Position numbers and translations under genes: made by a program
Shown here: piece by piece, positions 1-7,750 of the stretch
How positions within the stretch are numbered: position 1 is the stretch's first letter
Layout: every line of letters begins with the position of its first letter
The notes under the pieces: generated by a model
What the model saw: only the letters and a program-made list of their open reading frames with translations
Told to the model about the DNA's origin: nothing
The model's database searches: none
Source: Eubacterium limosum
GTDB taxonomy: Bacteria > Bacillota > Clostridia > Eubacteriales > Eubacteriaceae
DNA length: 64,000 nt
Assembly: GCF_000807675.2 (NCBI RefSeq)
Contig: NZ_CP019962.1
Span: 620,001-684,000 of the forward strand
Reading direction: 5' to 3'

Positions 1-562
1 CGTGGTCAAACTTATAGGGACGCTGCTCCCATGTCTGATTCGGGATTCCCTTAATATCCCCTCCAGCAAAAGAATACATTCCCCTTGGATTTGTTTCCCC
101 TTTAATATACATGGGAATATCAATTGAGGCTGCGGCCCTCCCCTGCATTGCCTTCAGATCCATGATCATTCTCTGCTTTTTCGGCGGCAGCAAATTCTCT
201 ACGCTTACTGAAATTTTCTCTTGCTTTTTTCCGGTTTCGGATGCATAATTCACTTTGAAATCATATATACCGTTTTGCGTTACATGATAGGAAACCTTAT
301 CTGGATTGAACGACTCCCCATTCGGGCCGATAATTTCTTTTACCTCCCCTGCGGAAGTGTCCTTCGACAACCGGCCTACGATGTCCGCCTCCATACCGTC
401 TTCGCTCTTCTCTACATTAAATTCGTATCCGCTGCTCTGTGTACCCGCCGCTATAATCGATGTTGGTGAAATTACTGTAAATACTGCAAGAGACATCATT
501 ACAAACACGACACACAAAGAAATCATTTTATTGTTTTTTCGCTTATTTTGCAATATTCTCAT
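1..562 (-). CDS. Secreted or surface protein, N-terminal part, cut by left edge
   Basis: Translation from the ATG at 562 stays open for 187 codons to the window edge, so only the N-terminus is present. It begins with a basic stretch (MRILQNKRKNNK), then about 19 hydrophobic residues (ISLCVVFVMMSLAVFTVIS) and a small-residue region (IIAAGTQSS), which is a typical Sec signal peptide. The mature part is rich in Lys, Glu and Asp and looks beta-type (for example YEFNVEKSEDG and GIYDFKVNYASETGKK). AGAGG lies a few bases before the ATG. No domain is recognised. An extracellular adhesin-like or Ig-like protein is possible but unproven. Confidence 0.75.
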   Translation of the reverse strand, partial: MRILQNKRKNNKMISLCVVFVMMSLAVFTVISPTSIIAAGTQSSGYEFNVEKSEDGMEADIVGRLSKDTSAGEVKEIIGPNGESFNPDKVSYHVTQNGIYDFKVNYASETGKKQEKISVSVENLLPPKKQRMIMDLKAMQGRAAASIDIPMYIKGETNPRGMYSFAGGDIKGIPNQTWEQRPYKFDH

Positions 563-804
563 CTTCCTCTCTAAAGAATCTCCCTTCTTCCTTCGGAGTA
601 TGCCGTAATTAATACAATAACTAAAAGAAGGCTTCTGGCATAAATCCAACAATAGCGGCAACCAGAGAACTAAAACGATAACGATAAATACTTATATTTA
701 CTCCAAATAATATTAAAAAGATGTTGAATTTTATATAAAATCAGCAAAATTTAAAATGCTATCTCTTTTATTTTCTCTTTTCCATCTCCACATCGGTCTT
801 CATT

Positions 805-1107
805 TTATTCGGAGTGATCTTCAAATCCATTCAAAACAACATTGACGATTTCTTTCTGTTTTTCATCCAATTGGTCATAGTATTTTGCAACGAGATAAGC
901 TGTTGGTGATAACTCTGTTGGGTTATTCGATAATAAGTAGTCCACGCTCACACCCAGGTAATTTGCCACTTTTCTTAGCTTATCTGCCCCGGGCTCTGCG
1001 GTTTTCCACCGGGAAATCGTACCATTGCCAAAATGCAGCTTTTTCTCCAACGCTTTTACCGAAATCCCTTTTTGAACAGACAGCTCGTTTATTTTTTTAT
1101 AAATCAA
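805..1107 (-). CDS. Small XRE-family DNA-binding regulator
   Basis: This 100-residue protein has a Cro/CI-type helix-turn-helix in residues ~5-60, with recognition helix GNGTISRW at ~27-34, and the usual VANYLGVSVDYLL end of the domain. A short helical tail (KYYDQLDEKQKEIV) follows. The start is TTG at 1107. The nearest AGAGG is about 12 bases upstream, longer than ideal, so the start is less certain than the frame. The gene diverges from a second XRE gene at 1369. The 261-bp gap between them holds two strong promoters facing each other and repeated GATTTAA-type motifs, so mutual or self-repression is likely. The target genes are unknown. Confidence 0.85.
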   Translation of the reverse strand: MIYKKINELSVQKGISVKALEKKLHFGNGTISRWKTAEPGADKLRKVANYLGVSVDYLLSNNPTELSPTAYLVAKYYDQLDEKQKEIVNVVLNGFEDHSE

Positions 1108-1140
1108 CAGAACATTTTTCCTCTCAATTTAATATTTTCG

Positions 1141-1151
1141 AAATAAATCTA
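1141..1151 (-). promoter_or_regulatory. Candidate XRE operator copy 1
   Basis: On the minus strand this reads TAGATTTATTT. It is a variant of the TAGATTYAAYT motif also found at 1189-1200, 1289-1300 and 1339-1350 in the same XRE-XRE gap. It lies just upstream of the ribosome-binding region of the 805-1107 gene. The assignment rests only on repetition within the gap. Confidence 0.4.
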
Positions 1152-1160
1152 AACATTCCC

Positions 1161-1189
1161 TTGACAGATTGCTGAAAATAATCTATTAT
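1161..1189 (+). promoter_or_regulatory. Sigma-A promoter reading toward the 1369 XRE gene
   Basis: TTGACA (1161-1166), a 17-bp spacer and TATTAT (1184-1189). Transcription would start near 1196 and run about 170 bases before the GTG start at 1369. It faces the minus-strand promoter at 1281-1309, so the two leader transcripts are complementary over roughly 80 bases. A motif copy (1189-1200) covers the predicted start point. Confidence 0.65.
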
Positions 1190-1200
1190 AGATTCAACTA
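1189..1200 (+). promoter_or_regulatory. Candidate XRE operator copy 2
   Basis: TAGATTCAACTA overlaps the -10 and start point of the rightward promoter, a position suited to repression. Confidence 0.4.
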
Positions 1201-1280
1201 AACCACACAAATAATTAGAGTATTATCTAAAAATAGCTCTTAATCAAAAAGATTATTTGATTTACTTCAGCTTTATTTTC

Positions 1281-1309
1281 ATTATATTCGATTTAACTCT
1301 AATTGTCAA
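1281..1309 (-). promoter_or_regulatory. Perfect sigma-A promoter reading toward the 805-1107 XRE gene
   Basis: On the minus strand TTGACA (1309-1304), a 17-bp spacer and TATAAT (1286-1281). Both boxes are consensus. The spacer contains a copy of the repeated motif (1289-1300), so a bound repressor would block RNA polymerase directly. The predicted leader before the TTG start at 1107 is about 165 bases. Confidence 0.75.
1289..1300 (+). promoter_or_regulatory. Candidate XRE operator copy 3, inside a promoter spacer
   Basis: CGATTTAACTCT lies between the -35 and -10 boxes of the leftward promoter and matches the motif copies at 1189-1200 and 1339-1350. Confidence 0.45.
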
Positions 1310-1338
1310 TATATTCTTTTTGATTTTTTTCATATTTT

Positions 1339-1350
1339 TAGATTTAATTC
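1339..1350 (+). promoter_or_regulatory. Candidate XRE operator copy 4
   Basis: TAGATTTAATTC lies immediately before the AAGGAGA ribosome-binding site of the 1369 gene. It is the closest match to copies 2 and 3. Confidence 0.4.
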
Positions 1351-1368
1351 AAAAAGGAGATTGAAATT

Positions 1369-1752
1369 GTGAATGTATTAGAAAGAATCCAAAAACTCAG
1401 TAAAGAAAATGGTATAAGCGTTGGCTTTTTAGAAGAAAATTTGGGGATTGGACGCGGAACCATTTATAAATGGAACAAAAGCGCACCCAACACAGAAAAT
1501 TTGGTTAAAGTTGCCGATTATTTTAACGTTTCTATTGATTATTTGTTAGGCAGAGATCATTCATCAAACGAAAAAGACATCGCAAAAATAATGGATAAAA
1601 TGAAAAAGCAACTCATGAACGAAACAGACTTGCTGTTTGATGGCGAAGCTATGAATCCAGCGACAATAGAACTGCTGCTCCAGGAAATAGAACAGCAGGA
1701 AAGAATTATAAAGGCTTTAAATAAAAATTACATCCCTAAAAAATATAGGTAG
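1369..1752 (+). CDS. XRE-family regulator with C-terminal helical domain
   Basis: The protein has 127 residues. Residues ~1-62 form a Cro/CI-type HTH with recognition segment GRGTIYKW (~28-35) and the VADYFNVSIDYLLG end. The C-terminal half is charged and helical and contains LLFDGEAMNPATIELLL, a segment typical of Firmicute repressors that dimerise through this region. The start is GTG at 1369, supported by AAGGAGA about 8 bases upstream. It is divergent from the smaller XRE gene at 805-1107 and related to it in the HTH, which suggests a two-repressor switch. No integrase or other phage gene is nearby, so the regulated process is unknown. Confidence 0.88.
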   Translation: MNVLERIQKLSKENGISVGFLEENLGIGRGTIYKWNKSAPNTENLVKVADYFNVSIDYLLGRDHSSNEKDIAKIMDKMKKQLMNETDLLFDGEAMNPATIELLLQEIEQQERIIKALNKNYIPKKYR

Positions 1753-2085
1753 TGGTAATGTGCCGCCAAAAAGAAGCTGTCGAGGGGCTTATAAAAAACA
1801 CAAAAAGCGTTCAGAAGCATGAACTCTGTTTTCATGGATACAATCTTTTTCAGTTCATCAATATACGGACGTCAAGCTGATCGCGTTTCAGCCTATCTGG
1901 CTTTCTCGAATTGGGACAGGCGTGATTTACATGGACTATCCATTTGAATGAATCTGCGGCTGGTTATCGGTGAATAAAAACCTTTTCCTATTAGGGTAAG
2001 GCGTGTTTATGCGCAGTGCTTGGGAATTAATATTAAAAGCGCCTATGTTTAATAAATTTGGAGAAAAAAGGATTTACTAAGCTGC
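1753..2085. other. Non-coding stretch, no gene recognised
   Basis: Only short frames of up to ~40 codons without ribosome-binding sites are present, on either strand. One short open stretch near 1870-1950 (reading KLIAFQPIWLSRIGTG) might be a relic but matches nothing I recognise. The stretch ends at the hairpin at 2086. Confidence 0.5.
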
Positions 2086-2157
2086 GGGCCTGAGTCCTCC
2101 CTTTTGTCCACCCGTTAAATTTGGGTGGATAAACAGTGGGCTCAGGCCCATTTTTTA
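2086..2157 (+). terminator. Nested double hairpin followed by a T-run
   Basis: The outer stem GGGCCTGAG (2086-2094) pairs with CTCAGGCCC (2141-2149). Inside it TCCACCC (2107-2113) pairs with GGGTGGA (2123-2129). The outer stem is followed by ATTTTTT on the plus strand, as in an intrinsic terminator. It probably ends plus-strand transcription from the 1369 gene and lies just past the 3' end of the minus-strand gene at 2184. The nested architecture is more elaborate than a plain terminator. Confidence 0.65.
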
Positions 2158-2183
2158 TTAATATATACAGCTAAAAACACTAT

Positions 2184-3548
2184 TTACCTGGAAAGTTTAA
2201 CCACTGTCTCTACATGCCCCCCATGCGGAAACATATCCACACAACAGACCTTCTCCACCGCATACCCCGCTTCCTTAAAAAAAGGCAGGTCCCTCGCCAG
2301 GGAGGTGGCTTTGCAGGACACATAGATAAAGGTATCGGGTTTGAAGTCGATAATTTTAAAAATCGCTTTTGGGTGGATACCGTCTCTCGGGGGGTCGAGG
2401 ATGATGATATCAGGATTGTCGGGCAGCTCGGCTACCTTTTCCATGACGTCGCCGGCGATAAACGCGCAGTTGTGCAGGCCGTTGGCTTCGGCGTTGATCC
2501 TGGCGGCTTCGACGGCTTCCTCGATGAGCTCGATACCGATGACTTTTTTCGCCACCGGGGCCAGGATCTGGGCGATGGTGCCGGTGCCGCAGTACAGGTC
2601 AAAGATGGTCTTATCCTGGCGGTCTCCAACGTAATCGCGGACAACGGAGTACAGCTTTTCTGCGCCCAGTGTATTGGTCTGGAAAAAAGAGAAGGTCGAG
2701 ATTTCAAATTCCAGGCCGAGGATTTTATCGTGGATACAGTCCTCGCCGTACAGGATATGCAGGTCATCTTTTTTCACCACATCGGCCACTCCATCGTTGA
2801 TGGTGTGGAGGATACCCTTAATTTCGCCGGACAACTCAAGCTTCAGGAACAGTTCGGTAAAATCCTCGCTGTCCAGTTCTGCCTGGGAGGTGGTGACCAG
2901 ATTGACGAGGATTTCTCCGGTCTGCTTGCCTTTCCGGATAACCAGATGGCGCAGGAAACCCTCGTGGCTGCGTTTGTGAAAATAGGTCACGCTCTTTCCT
3001 TCAAAATAACGGAGGACAGCTCTCTGGATAATGTTAAAATCCTCATCGGTCAGGCGGCAGCAGTCGGTTTTGACAATGTTGTAAAAGCTGCCGCGCTCGT
3101 GCATGCCCAAAAGCAAGGGGCCGTCCTTCACGTCGTCGCCAAAGGAGTATTCCATTTTATTACGGTACTCAAACACCTCCGGGCTGGGGATAATCCCTCC
3201 AAACTCGAAGCCGTCGGTTCCAGCTTTACCCAGCAGGTTTAAAACGTAATCGGCCTTTAGCTCAAGCTGTTTTTCGTAGGGCAGGCTCTGGTAGGTACAG
3301 CCGCCGCATTTGCCAAAGGCCGGGCATTCTGCTGGAATTTCCAAGGGGGAGACCTCCAGAATTTCCAGGGGCTGCCCTACGATTTTTTTACTGCGTTTTT
3401 TGGTAATTCGGGTTTTGATGAGCTGTCCAGGAATACCGTTTTTAATCACAACCTTTTTTGCGCCGCTCTCTTCCTCCACCATTCCCCAGGATTTCCCCGG
3501 AAATTCAATGCCTTCTATTCTAATATCGATAATATCGCCTTTTTTCAT
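2184..3548 (-). CDS. rlmD: 23S rRNA (uracil-5-)-methyltransferase, TrmA/RumA family
   Basis: The protein has 454 residues. It contains a TRAM domain (~1-65), then the iron-sulfur Cys cluster C75, C81, C84 (CPAFGKCGGC) with a further Cys pair near 160. The C-terminal Rossmann methyltransferase domain has the SAM motif DLYCGTGTI, the DPPRDG motif and the catalytic Cys in YVSC (~412). The family makes m5U in 23S rRNA using SAM. Firmicute members may modify U747, U1939 or both (RlmCD), and sequence alone does not tell which. It is a single gene with no obvious operon partner. An ATTTCCCCGGAAAT site inside the gene resembles a Noc-binding sequence. Confidence 0.92.
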   Translation of the reverse strand: MKKGDIIDIRIEGIEFPGKSWGMVEEESGAKKVVIKNGIPGQLIKTRITKKRSKKIVGQPLEILEVSPLEIPAECPAFGKCGGCTYQSLPYEKQLELKADYVLNLLGKAGTDGFEFGGIIPSPEVFEYRNKMEYSFGDDVKDGPLLLGMHERGSFYNIVKTDCCRLTDEDFNIIQRAVLRYFEGKSVTYFHKRSHEGFLRHLVIRKGKQTGEILVNLVTTSQAELDSEDFTELFLKLELSGEIKGILHTINDGVADVVKKDDLHILYGEDCIHDKILGLEFEISTFSFFQTNTLGAEKLYSVVRDYVGDRQDKTIFDLYCGTGTIAQILAPVAKKVIGIELIEEAVEAARINAEANGLHNCAFIAGDVMEKVAELPDNPDIIILDPPRDGIHPKAIFKIIDFKPDTFIYVSCKATSLARDLPFFKEAGYAVEKVCCVDMFPHGGHVETVVKLSR

Positions 3549-3663
3549 TGGTTCCTCTTTCTCGTGTTTAAATATATTGATAATTTATTGTATCATCTTT
3601 GGGTAAAAAAAGAAACGCCGCGGCTGTATTAAGACAGACAAAACAGAGGATATGGTGTTAAGA

Positions 3664-3696
3664 TAAAAAAAACGGAGAATACCAATGTATCCTCCG
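3664..3696 (-). terminator. Intrinsic terminator after the GNAT gene
   Basis: On the minus strand CGGAGGATAC and GTATTCTCCG form the stem (3696-3673), followed by TTTTTTTT. It lies directly 3' of the gene ending at 3703. Confidence 0.85.
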
Positions 3697-3702
3697 GGTT
3701 TT

Positions 3703-4299
3703 TTATTCGTATAACTCTTTTTTCATAATCAGCAGCTTACGGATGCCGGCTATGCGCAGCAGCAGGTTGTCCTGTATTTCTGTGGTCTTAAAGCCCAGAT
3801 GGTGGTACAGGCGTATGGCATTTCCATTGTCGCCGATCACATCCAGGCTCAGGCTGGCAATTCCGGCATTTTCAGCCACATAATTGATCATTTTTGTGGC
3901 AATGCCCTGTCCTCTGCAGGCCGGGTCGGTGGCCAGAAAATCAATGTAGCCCTCGTCGTCCCTTTTCACAGCGGGCTTTCCAATGATAAACATAAGCTGT
4001 GTCTTGATGACTCGGCTTTTTACAGACCCAAACACCCGGGACACCCCGCTTCTTTCCATATCAAAGGCACGGCGTTTATTGTCGGAGTAAGCCAGCAGGC
4101 CCACAACCTTTTCGCCTTCAAGACAGACATAGGCCATATCATTTCGCAGCGCTGGCTCAAAAAGCTGAAACAGCACATCCTTATCGGCTGAAATGGACTT
4201 GATCATATCGTAAAAGCCCTCGACGAACAGACGGACAGCCTGCTGCCGGAAGCCGGACTCCAGTGTGTTGAGTTTAGTAATTTTATAATCCTTCTTCAT
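3703..4299 (-). CDS. GNAT-family N-acetyltransferase
   Basis: The protein has 198 residues. The acetyl-CoA binding motif A is visible as IDFLATDPACRGQGIATKMI (~118-137; R-G-Q-G-I-A is the pyrophosphate loop), followed by the conserved GDNGNAIRLYHHLGF segment at the end of the GNAT fold. The family transfers acetyl from acetyl-CoA to an amine, and the acceptor cannot be predicted. It is monocistronic, with its own terminator at 3664-3696. A predicted terminator for the upstream transporter operon (4364-4389) isolates it from those genes. Confidence 0.9.
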   Translation of the reverse strand: MKKDYKITKLNTLESGFRQQAVRLFVEGFYDMIKSISADKDVLFQLFEPALRNDMAYVCLEGEKVVGLLAYSDNKRRAFDMERSGVSRVFGSVKSRVIKTQLMFIIGKPAVKRDDEGYIDFLATDPACRGQGIATKMINYVAENAGIASLSLDVIGDNGNAIRLYHHLGFKTTEIQDNLLLRIAGIRKLLIMKKELYE

Positions 4300-4363
4300 A
4301 ATTTCCTCCCGGTGTTAATACAATGATTATACCCCTCTTCGCTTAAAGAAAAATCAGACCGAT

Positions 4364-4389
4364 TAAAAAAAGACCTGCTTTCGCAGATC
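4364..4389 (-). terminator. Terminator of the trpXYZ-like operon
   Basis: Minus-strand GATCTGC, GAAA loop, GCAGGTC (4389-4372), then TTTTTTT. It lies ten bases past the ATPase stop codon. Confidence 0.85.
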
Positions 4390-4398
4390 CCTTTCTTT

Positions 4399-5196
4399 TT
4401 ATAACGAATTGCCATCCTCAATACTGATTTCATTAAATTTATCGGTCAGGTCTCTGACTATCAGGGCGTCCTTCATATCGTCGGATTTATCAATCACGAT
4501 GTTACCGCGGTGCATCATGACCAGCCGGTCGCCGTAGTTGATGGCAAACTTGAGGTTATGCGTCACCATAAGGGTGGTCAGATGTTTTTCGCGCACCAGC
4601 TTTTCGGTGAGCTCCATGACGTTCTCGCTGGACTTTGGATCAAGGGCGGCAGTGTGCTCGTCCAGAATCAGCAGGTCAATGGGCGTCATGGTGGAGATGA
4701 GCAGCGCCAGCGCCTGACGCTGACCGCCGGACAGGCTGCCGACCTGCAGATCAATTTTATCCTCCAGCCCCAGCTTTAAAAGCTCCAGCTGGCTTTTATA
4801 AAAATCAATGCGCTTTTTATTAACGCCAATGCCCAGTCCATAGGGCTTGCCCTTCCGGTCTGCCAGCGCCATATTTTCAAGGATAGTCATGCTGGGGCAG
4901 GTACCAAGGGACGGGTCCTGAAACACACGGCCGATAAAGGCGGAGTGCTGGTATTCCTTAAGCCCGGTAATATCCTTGCCGCCGACATAAATCTTTCCCT
5001 GATCCACAGGCAGGCTGCCGCAGAGCAGGTTTAAAATGGTCGTTTTTCCAGAGCCGTTGCTCCCGATGACGGAGACAAAGCGGCCTTTTTTAATGTTCAG
5101 ATTAAAATCCTCAAACAATACCACTTCGTTGACAGAATCCGGATTGAAGGTTTTGTAAATATGTTCCATACGGACAAGAGGTTCATTATTCTGCAT
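4399..5196 (-). CDS. trpZ: ABC transporter ATP-binding protein, predicted tryptophan uptake
   Basis: The protein has 265 residues. It has Walker A GSNGSGKTT (~45-53), a Q-loop region around VFQDPSLGTCPS, ABC signature LSGGQRQALAL, Walker B LLILDEHTAAL and the H-loop VTHNL. It belongs to the COG1101 type that partners with COG2984/COG4120 proteins. Its start overlaps the permease end by 11 bp, indicating translational coupling. The whole operon lies behind a T-box leader whose specifier is read as UGG (Trp), which supports the trpXYZ assignment known from comparative genomics. Asp replaced by His after the Walker B Glu (DEH) is common among ABC ATPases. Confidence 0.88.
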   Translation of the reverse strand: MQNNEPLVRMEHIYKTFNPDSVNEVVLFEDFNLNIKKGRFVSVIGSNGSGKTTILNLLCGSLPVDQGKIYVGGKDITGLKEYQHSAFIGRVFQDPSLGTCPSMTILENMALADRKGKPYGLGIGVNKKRIDFYKSQLELLKLGLEDKIDLQVGSLSGGQRQALALLISTMTPIDLLILDEHTAALDPKSSENVMELTEKLVREKHLTTLMVTHNLKFAINYGDRLVMMHRGNIVIDKSDDMKDALIVRDLTDKFNEISIEDGNSL

Positions 5197-6079
5197 GGTT
5201 TTTCTTTCTCCTTTCCGGGAAAAGCTTGCCGCCTACCAGAGCGATGGTAAAGATGATGGCCATGAGCAGCTTGAGGTAGTTGGTCGGCAGACCGATCTGC
5301 ATGGCAATGGCCAGGCAAGCCTTGTAGATGATGGCTCCGAAGATCACTGCAAGGGTCGGTTTTACAAAGGATATCCGCTTGAACAGGTTCATCCCAATGA
5401 TGACTGATGCCAGCGCCATAACGACCATCCCTGTCCCCACAGCCACATTGGCGGATTCGGTCTGCTGTGCCAGAATACAGCCGGACAGGGCAGTGCAGCC
5501 GTTACCGATGGCCAGACCGATGATTTTCATCTTTCCGGGATCGCGTCCCTGTGAGACAACATACTGAGGGTTATCCCCGGACGCCCGGAGCAGCATTCCG
5601 GACTGGGTTTTTAAATACAGATCAATGAGCAGCTTGACCACAATACAGATCACTGCCACCATGATGACAAGACCGTAGCCTGAGGGCAGAACGGCTGCCA
5701 GCCCGGTGTTGAAAATGGTCGGCATATTGTAAAAGGGCAGCACTGCGCTGCCGCCGGTCAGGGCCAGGTTGATACTGTAAAGCCCCGTCATCACAAGAAT
5801 CCCGGAGAGCAGGTCAGTGATGCCGAGCTTCACATGAAGAAAACCCGTAATACAGCCAGCCGCCGCTCCCACAACAAAGGCCGCGACACACGCGAGCCAC
5901 GGATTGACCCCGGCGGTAATCAGCATGGCGGTGAGACACATCCCCATCGGGAAGGTTCCGTCGACTGAAAGGTCGGGAAAATCCAGAACTGAATAGGTAA
6001 TGTACACCCCGACGGCCATAATCCCGTAGATAAAGCCTTCCTCGAGGACATTGATTACCAAGCCACCTATAATATCCAT
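5186..6079 (-). CDS. trpY: ABC transporter permease, predicted tryptophan uptake
   Basis: The protein has 297 residues and is strongly hydrophobic with about eight membrane segments. The segment around residues 24-40 (GVYITYSVLDFPDLSVDG) is typical of BPD_transp_2 permeases, the group that includes branched-chain amino acid and COG4120 permeases. Substrate inference rests on the operon: a COG2984 lipoprotein upstream, a COG1101 ATPase downstream and a T-box leader. A GC-rich hairpin (6120-6145) separates it from the binding-protein gene and may lower its expression relative to that gene. Confidence 0.87.
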   Translation of the reverse strand: MDIIGGLVINVLEEGFIYGIMAVGVYITYSVLDFPDLSVDGTFPMGMCLTAMLITAGVNPWLACVAAFVVGAAAGCITGFLHVKLGITDLLSGILVMTGLYSINLALTGGSAVLPFYNMPTIFNTGLAAVLPSGYGLVIMVAVICIVVKLLIDLYLKTQSGMLLRASGDNPQYVVSQGRDPGKMKIIGLAIGNGCTALSGCILAQQTESANVAVGTGMVVMALASVIIGMNLFKRISFVKPTLAVIFGAIIYKACLAIAMQIGLPTNYLKLLMAIIFTIALVGGKLFPERRKKNHAE

Positions 6080-6119
6080 TTAATATAGTCCTTTCGTTGA
6101 TTAAATAAAACGTACAAAA

Positions 6120-6145
6120 CAGAGGCTGCCGCCAGGGCGCCTCTG
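6120..6145 (-). terminator. Intercistronic hairpin, possible partial terminator
   Basis: CAGAGGC (6120-6126) pairs with GCCTCTG (6139-6145). On the minus strand it is followed by TTTTGTACGTTTT, an imperfect T-run. It lies between the binding-protein and permease genes, where partial termination or mRNA processing often raises binding-protein levels. Confidence 0.5.
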
Positions 6146-6180
6146 CCTGATTTTATCTGTAAACCTGATTTTATTCTTCC

Positions 6181-7188
6181 TTATTTGGAAACAGCGGTCG
6201 CTGTGCTTAAATCCTGTGGCAGTGTTAAGCCGAGGGTTTCCAGCACTTCTTTGTTATAAACCGGTGAGCTTTCAGTCACTTCCTGAACTGCCATATCAGA
6301 AGCTTTTTCTTCACCCTTTAAGATTTTAGCGGCCATTTCCCCGGTCTGTTTTCCAAGAGCGACATAGTCGATGCTCTGAGAAGCCAGACAGCCGTTTTTA
6401 ACCTGTTCTTCCTCTGAGCCAAAAACCGGGATTTTCGCGTCGTTAGCCGCTTTTAACACAGTGCTCAGATTATCGACAACATTGTTATCGGTAAAGTTGT
6501 TAATACAGTTGACACCCTTTGATACCAGTGTCTGTGCAGCCGCAGCAACCTCTGAAGCGTTGGTCACGCCCACAGCCTCTACCTCAAAACCGTAGTTCGG
6601 GGCAATCTGTTTGAATTTTTCCAAATGCGATACGGAGTTCGGCTCGCTGGTGGTGTACAGGATACCGATTTTCTTGGCGTCTGGCAGGAAAGAGCGGATC
6701 ATTTTAATCTGGGCTTCCAGAGGCAGTACATCGGCTGTACCAGTGCAGTTGTCGCCTGGTTTTTCCATGGACTGGACGATCTTGGCAGATACCGGATCCG
6801 ATACTGCGGTAAAGACCACTGGAATATCGCCGCCCTTTGTTGCAGCATAGGCAGACATTGCTGCTGGTGTGGCGATACCGGCGATCAGGTTATACTTTTT
6901 AGACACCATATTCTTCGCGGCCATGTCGGCATTGGCGACGTCACCCTGAGCATTCTGGAACTCGATGGTGAGGTTCTCGCCTTCCTTAAAGCCGCCTGCT
7001 TCCAGGCCCTGCTTAAAGCCCTCATAGCAATTATCAAGGGACGGGTGTGTGGCGTACTGGATGACCCCAACGGTGACCTTGCCGTCGTCTGACGCGCTGC
7101 CGCCGTTACTGCTGCATCCTGCTGTAAAGCCTGCTACCATCGCAATACTTACCACACCAACCATTACTTTTTTAAATAATTTATTCAT
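6181..7188 (-). CDS. trpX: Lipoprotein substrate-binding component, predicted tryptophan uptake
   Basis: The protein has 335 residues. The signal peptide ends in a lipobox (FTAGC, Cys25), so it should be membrane-anchored outside the cell. The mature part is the ABC_sub_bind fold of COG2984 (VTVGVIQYATHPSLDNCYEGF at the start, GIATPAAMSAYAATKGGDIPVVF and GILYTTSEPNSVSHL later). This family was linked to tryptophan by its frequent T-box regulation. Here a T-box leader with a UGG candidate specifier sits directly upstream, so tryptophan is the likely ligand. It is the first gene of a three-gene operon read leftward. Confidence 0.88.
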   Translation of the reverse strand: MNKLFKKVMVGVVSIAMVAGFTAGCSSNGGSASDDGKVTVGVIQYATHPSLDNCYEGFKQGLEAGGFKEGENLTIEFQNAQGDVANADMAAKNMVSKKYNLIAGIATPAAMSAYAATKGGDIPVVFTAVSDPVSAKIVQSMEKPGDNCTGTADVLPLEAQIKMIRSFLPDAKKIGILYTTSEPNSVSHLEKFKQIAPNYGFEVEAVGVTNASEVAAAAQTLVSKGVNCINNFTDNNVVDNLSTVLKAANDAKIPVFGSEEEQVKNGCLASQSIDYVALGKQTGEMAAKILKGEEKASDMAVQEVTESSPVYNKEVLETLGLTLPQDLSTATAVSK

Positions 7189-7330
7189 TTCATTTTCCTC
7201 TTTCTGTTTTAATTCTCTTTTTTCCGTTTTTTATCTTTACCGTATTTTATATTGATTTTCCACCAGCCAACCATATGGCATCAACTCCTTACTCACTGCC
7301 AAATTCCCATGGAATTTGGACAAAACATCA

Positions 7331-7600
7331 AAAAAAGCCTGCCCCTTACACAAGGGACAAGCTCCATAAGCCTGCGGTACCACCCAAATTGACGATAAAT
7401 CGCCCACTTAAGTCCGTATACTAACATACACGCTCCCTTTATAACGGGTGGAGATCCCGTCAGAGATACTCGGACCACTGTCCTTTTGCTCTGCCCTCAT
7501 AAGCCCATTCAACGGACCGCACCTCACCGCTTTTCCACCGTCCGCGGCTCTCTATCCAGATGACATGCCTGTTTACTTACTCTTAATCACAGGTTTATTT
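7331..7600 (-). ncRNA. T-box riboswitch leader, candidate specifier UGG (Trp)
   Basis: Minus-strand reading shows the T-box TGGTACCGC (7382-7374) inside GGGTGGTACCGC. It is followed by a terminator hairpin GCTTGTCCC...GGGGCAGGC and a T-run (7336-7331). Upstream are stem-I type elements including AGTA near the 5' side, GGTGGAA and GCGGTGAG. The specifier-side strand has GAATGGGC, with TGG at 7507-7505 directly after GAA. Uncharged tRNA-Trp would then stabilise the antiterminator and switch on the transporter operon. The T-box identity is firm. The specifier choice is an inference that the COG2984 transporter supports. Confidence 0.9.
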
Positions 7601-7615
7601 TTTATTATGTTTCGT

Positions 7616-7644
7616 ATTATAAGCTTGCCTGCGTCTTTTGTCAA
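7616..7644 (-). promoter_or_regulatory. Perfect consensus sigma-A promoter of the T-box operon
   Basis: Minus-strand TTGACA (7644-7639), a 17-bp spacer and TATAAT (7621-7616). Transcription would start near 7609, at the 5' edge of the T-box leader. Basal initiation should be strong, leaving control to the T-box. Confidence 0.85.
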
Positions 7645-7697
7645 GCTTTAAATTTTTTACCCTCCCGGAACAATAATAAACATCCCAGCTCAAAGGC

Positions 7698-7726
7698 TTG
7701 CGCTTCACTTCACTTGCCTCTATAAT
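7698..7726 (+). promoter_or_regulatory. Sigma-A promoter of nagA
   Basis: TTGCGC (7698-7703), a 17-bp spacer and TATAAT (7721-7726), 25 bp before the nagA ATG. The leader would be very short, about 18 bases. Confidence 0.65.
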
Positions 7727-7750
7727 AAAAACAGAAAGGCAGAAGTTAAA

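Noticed and set aside
2214-3242. 342-codon open frame antisense to the rRNA methyltransferase gene
   Set aside because: It lies wholly inside rlmD in the opposite direction, has no ribosome-binding site and shows no family features; it is a by-product of codon bias in rlmD.
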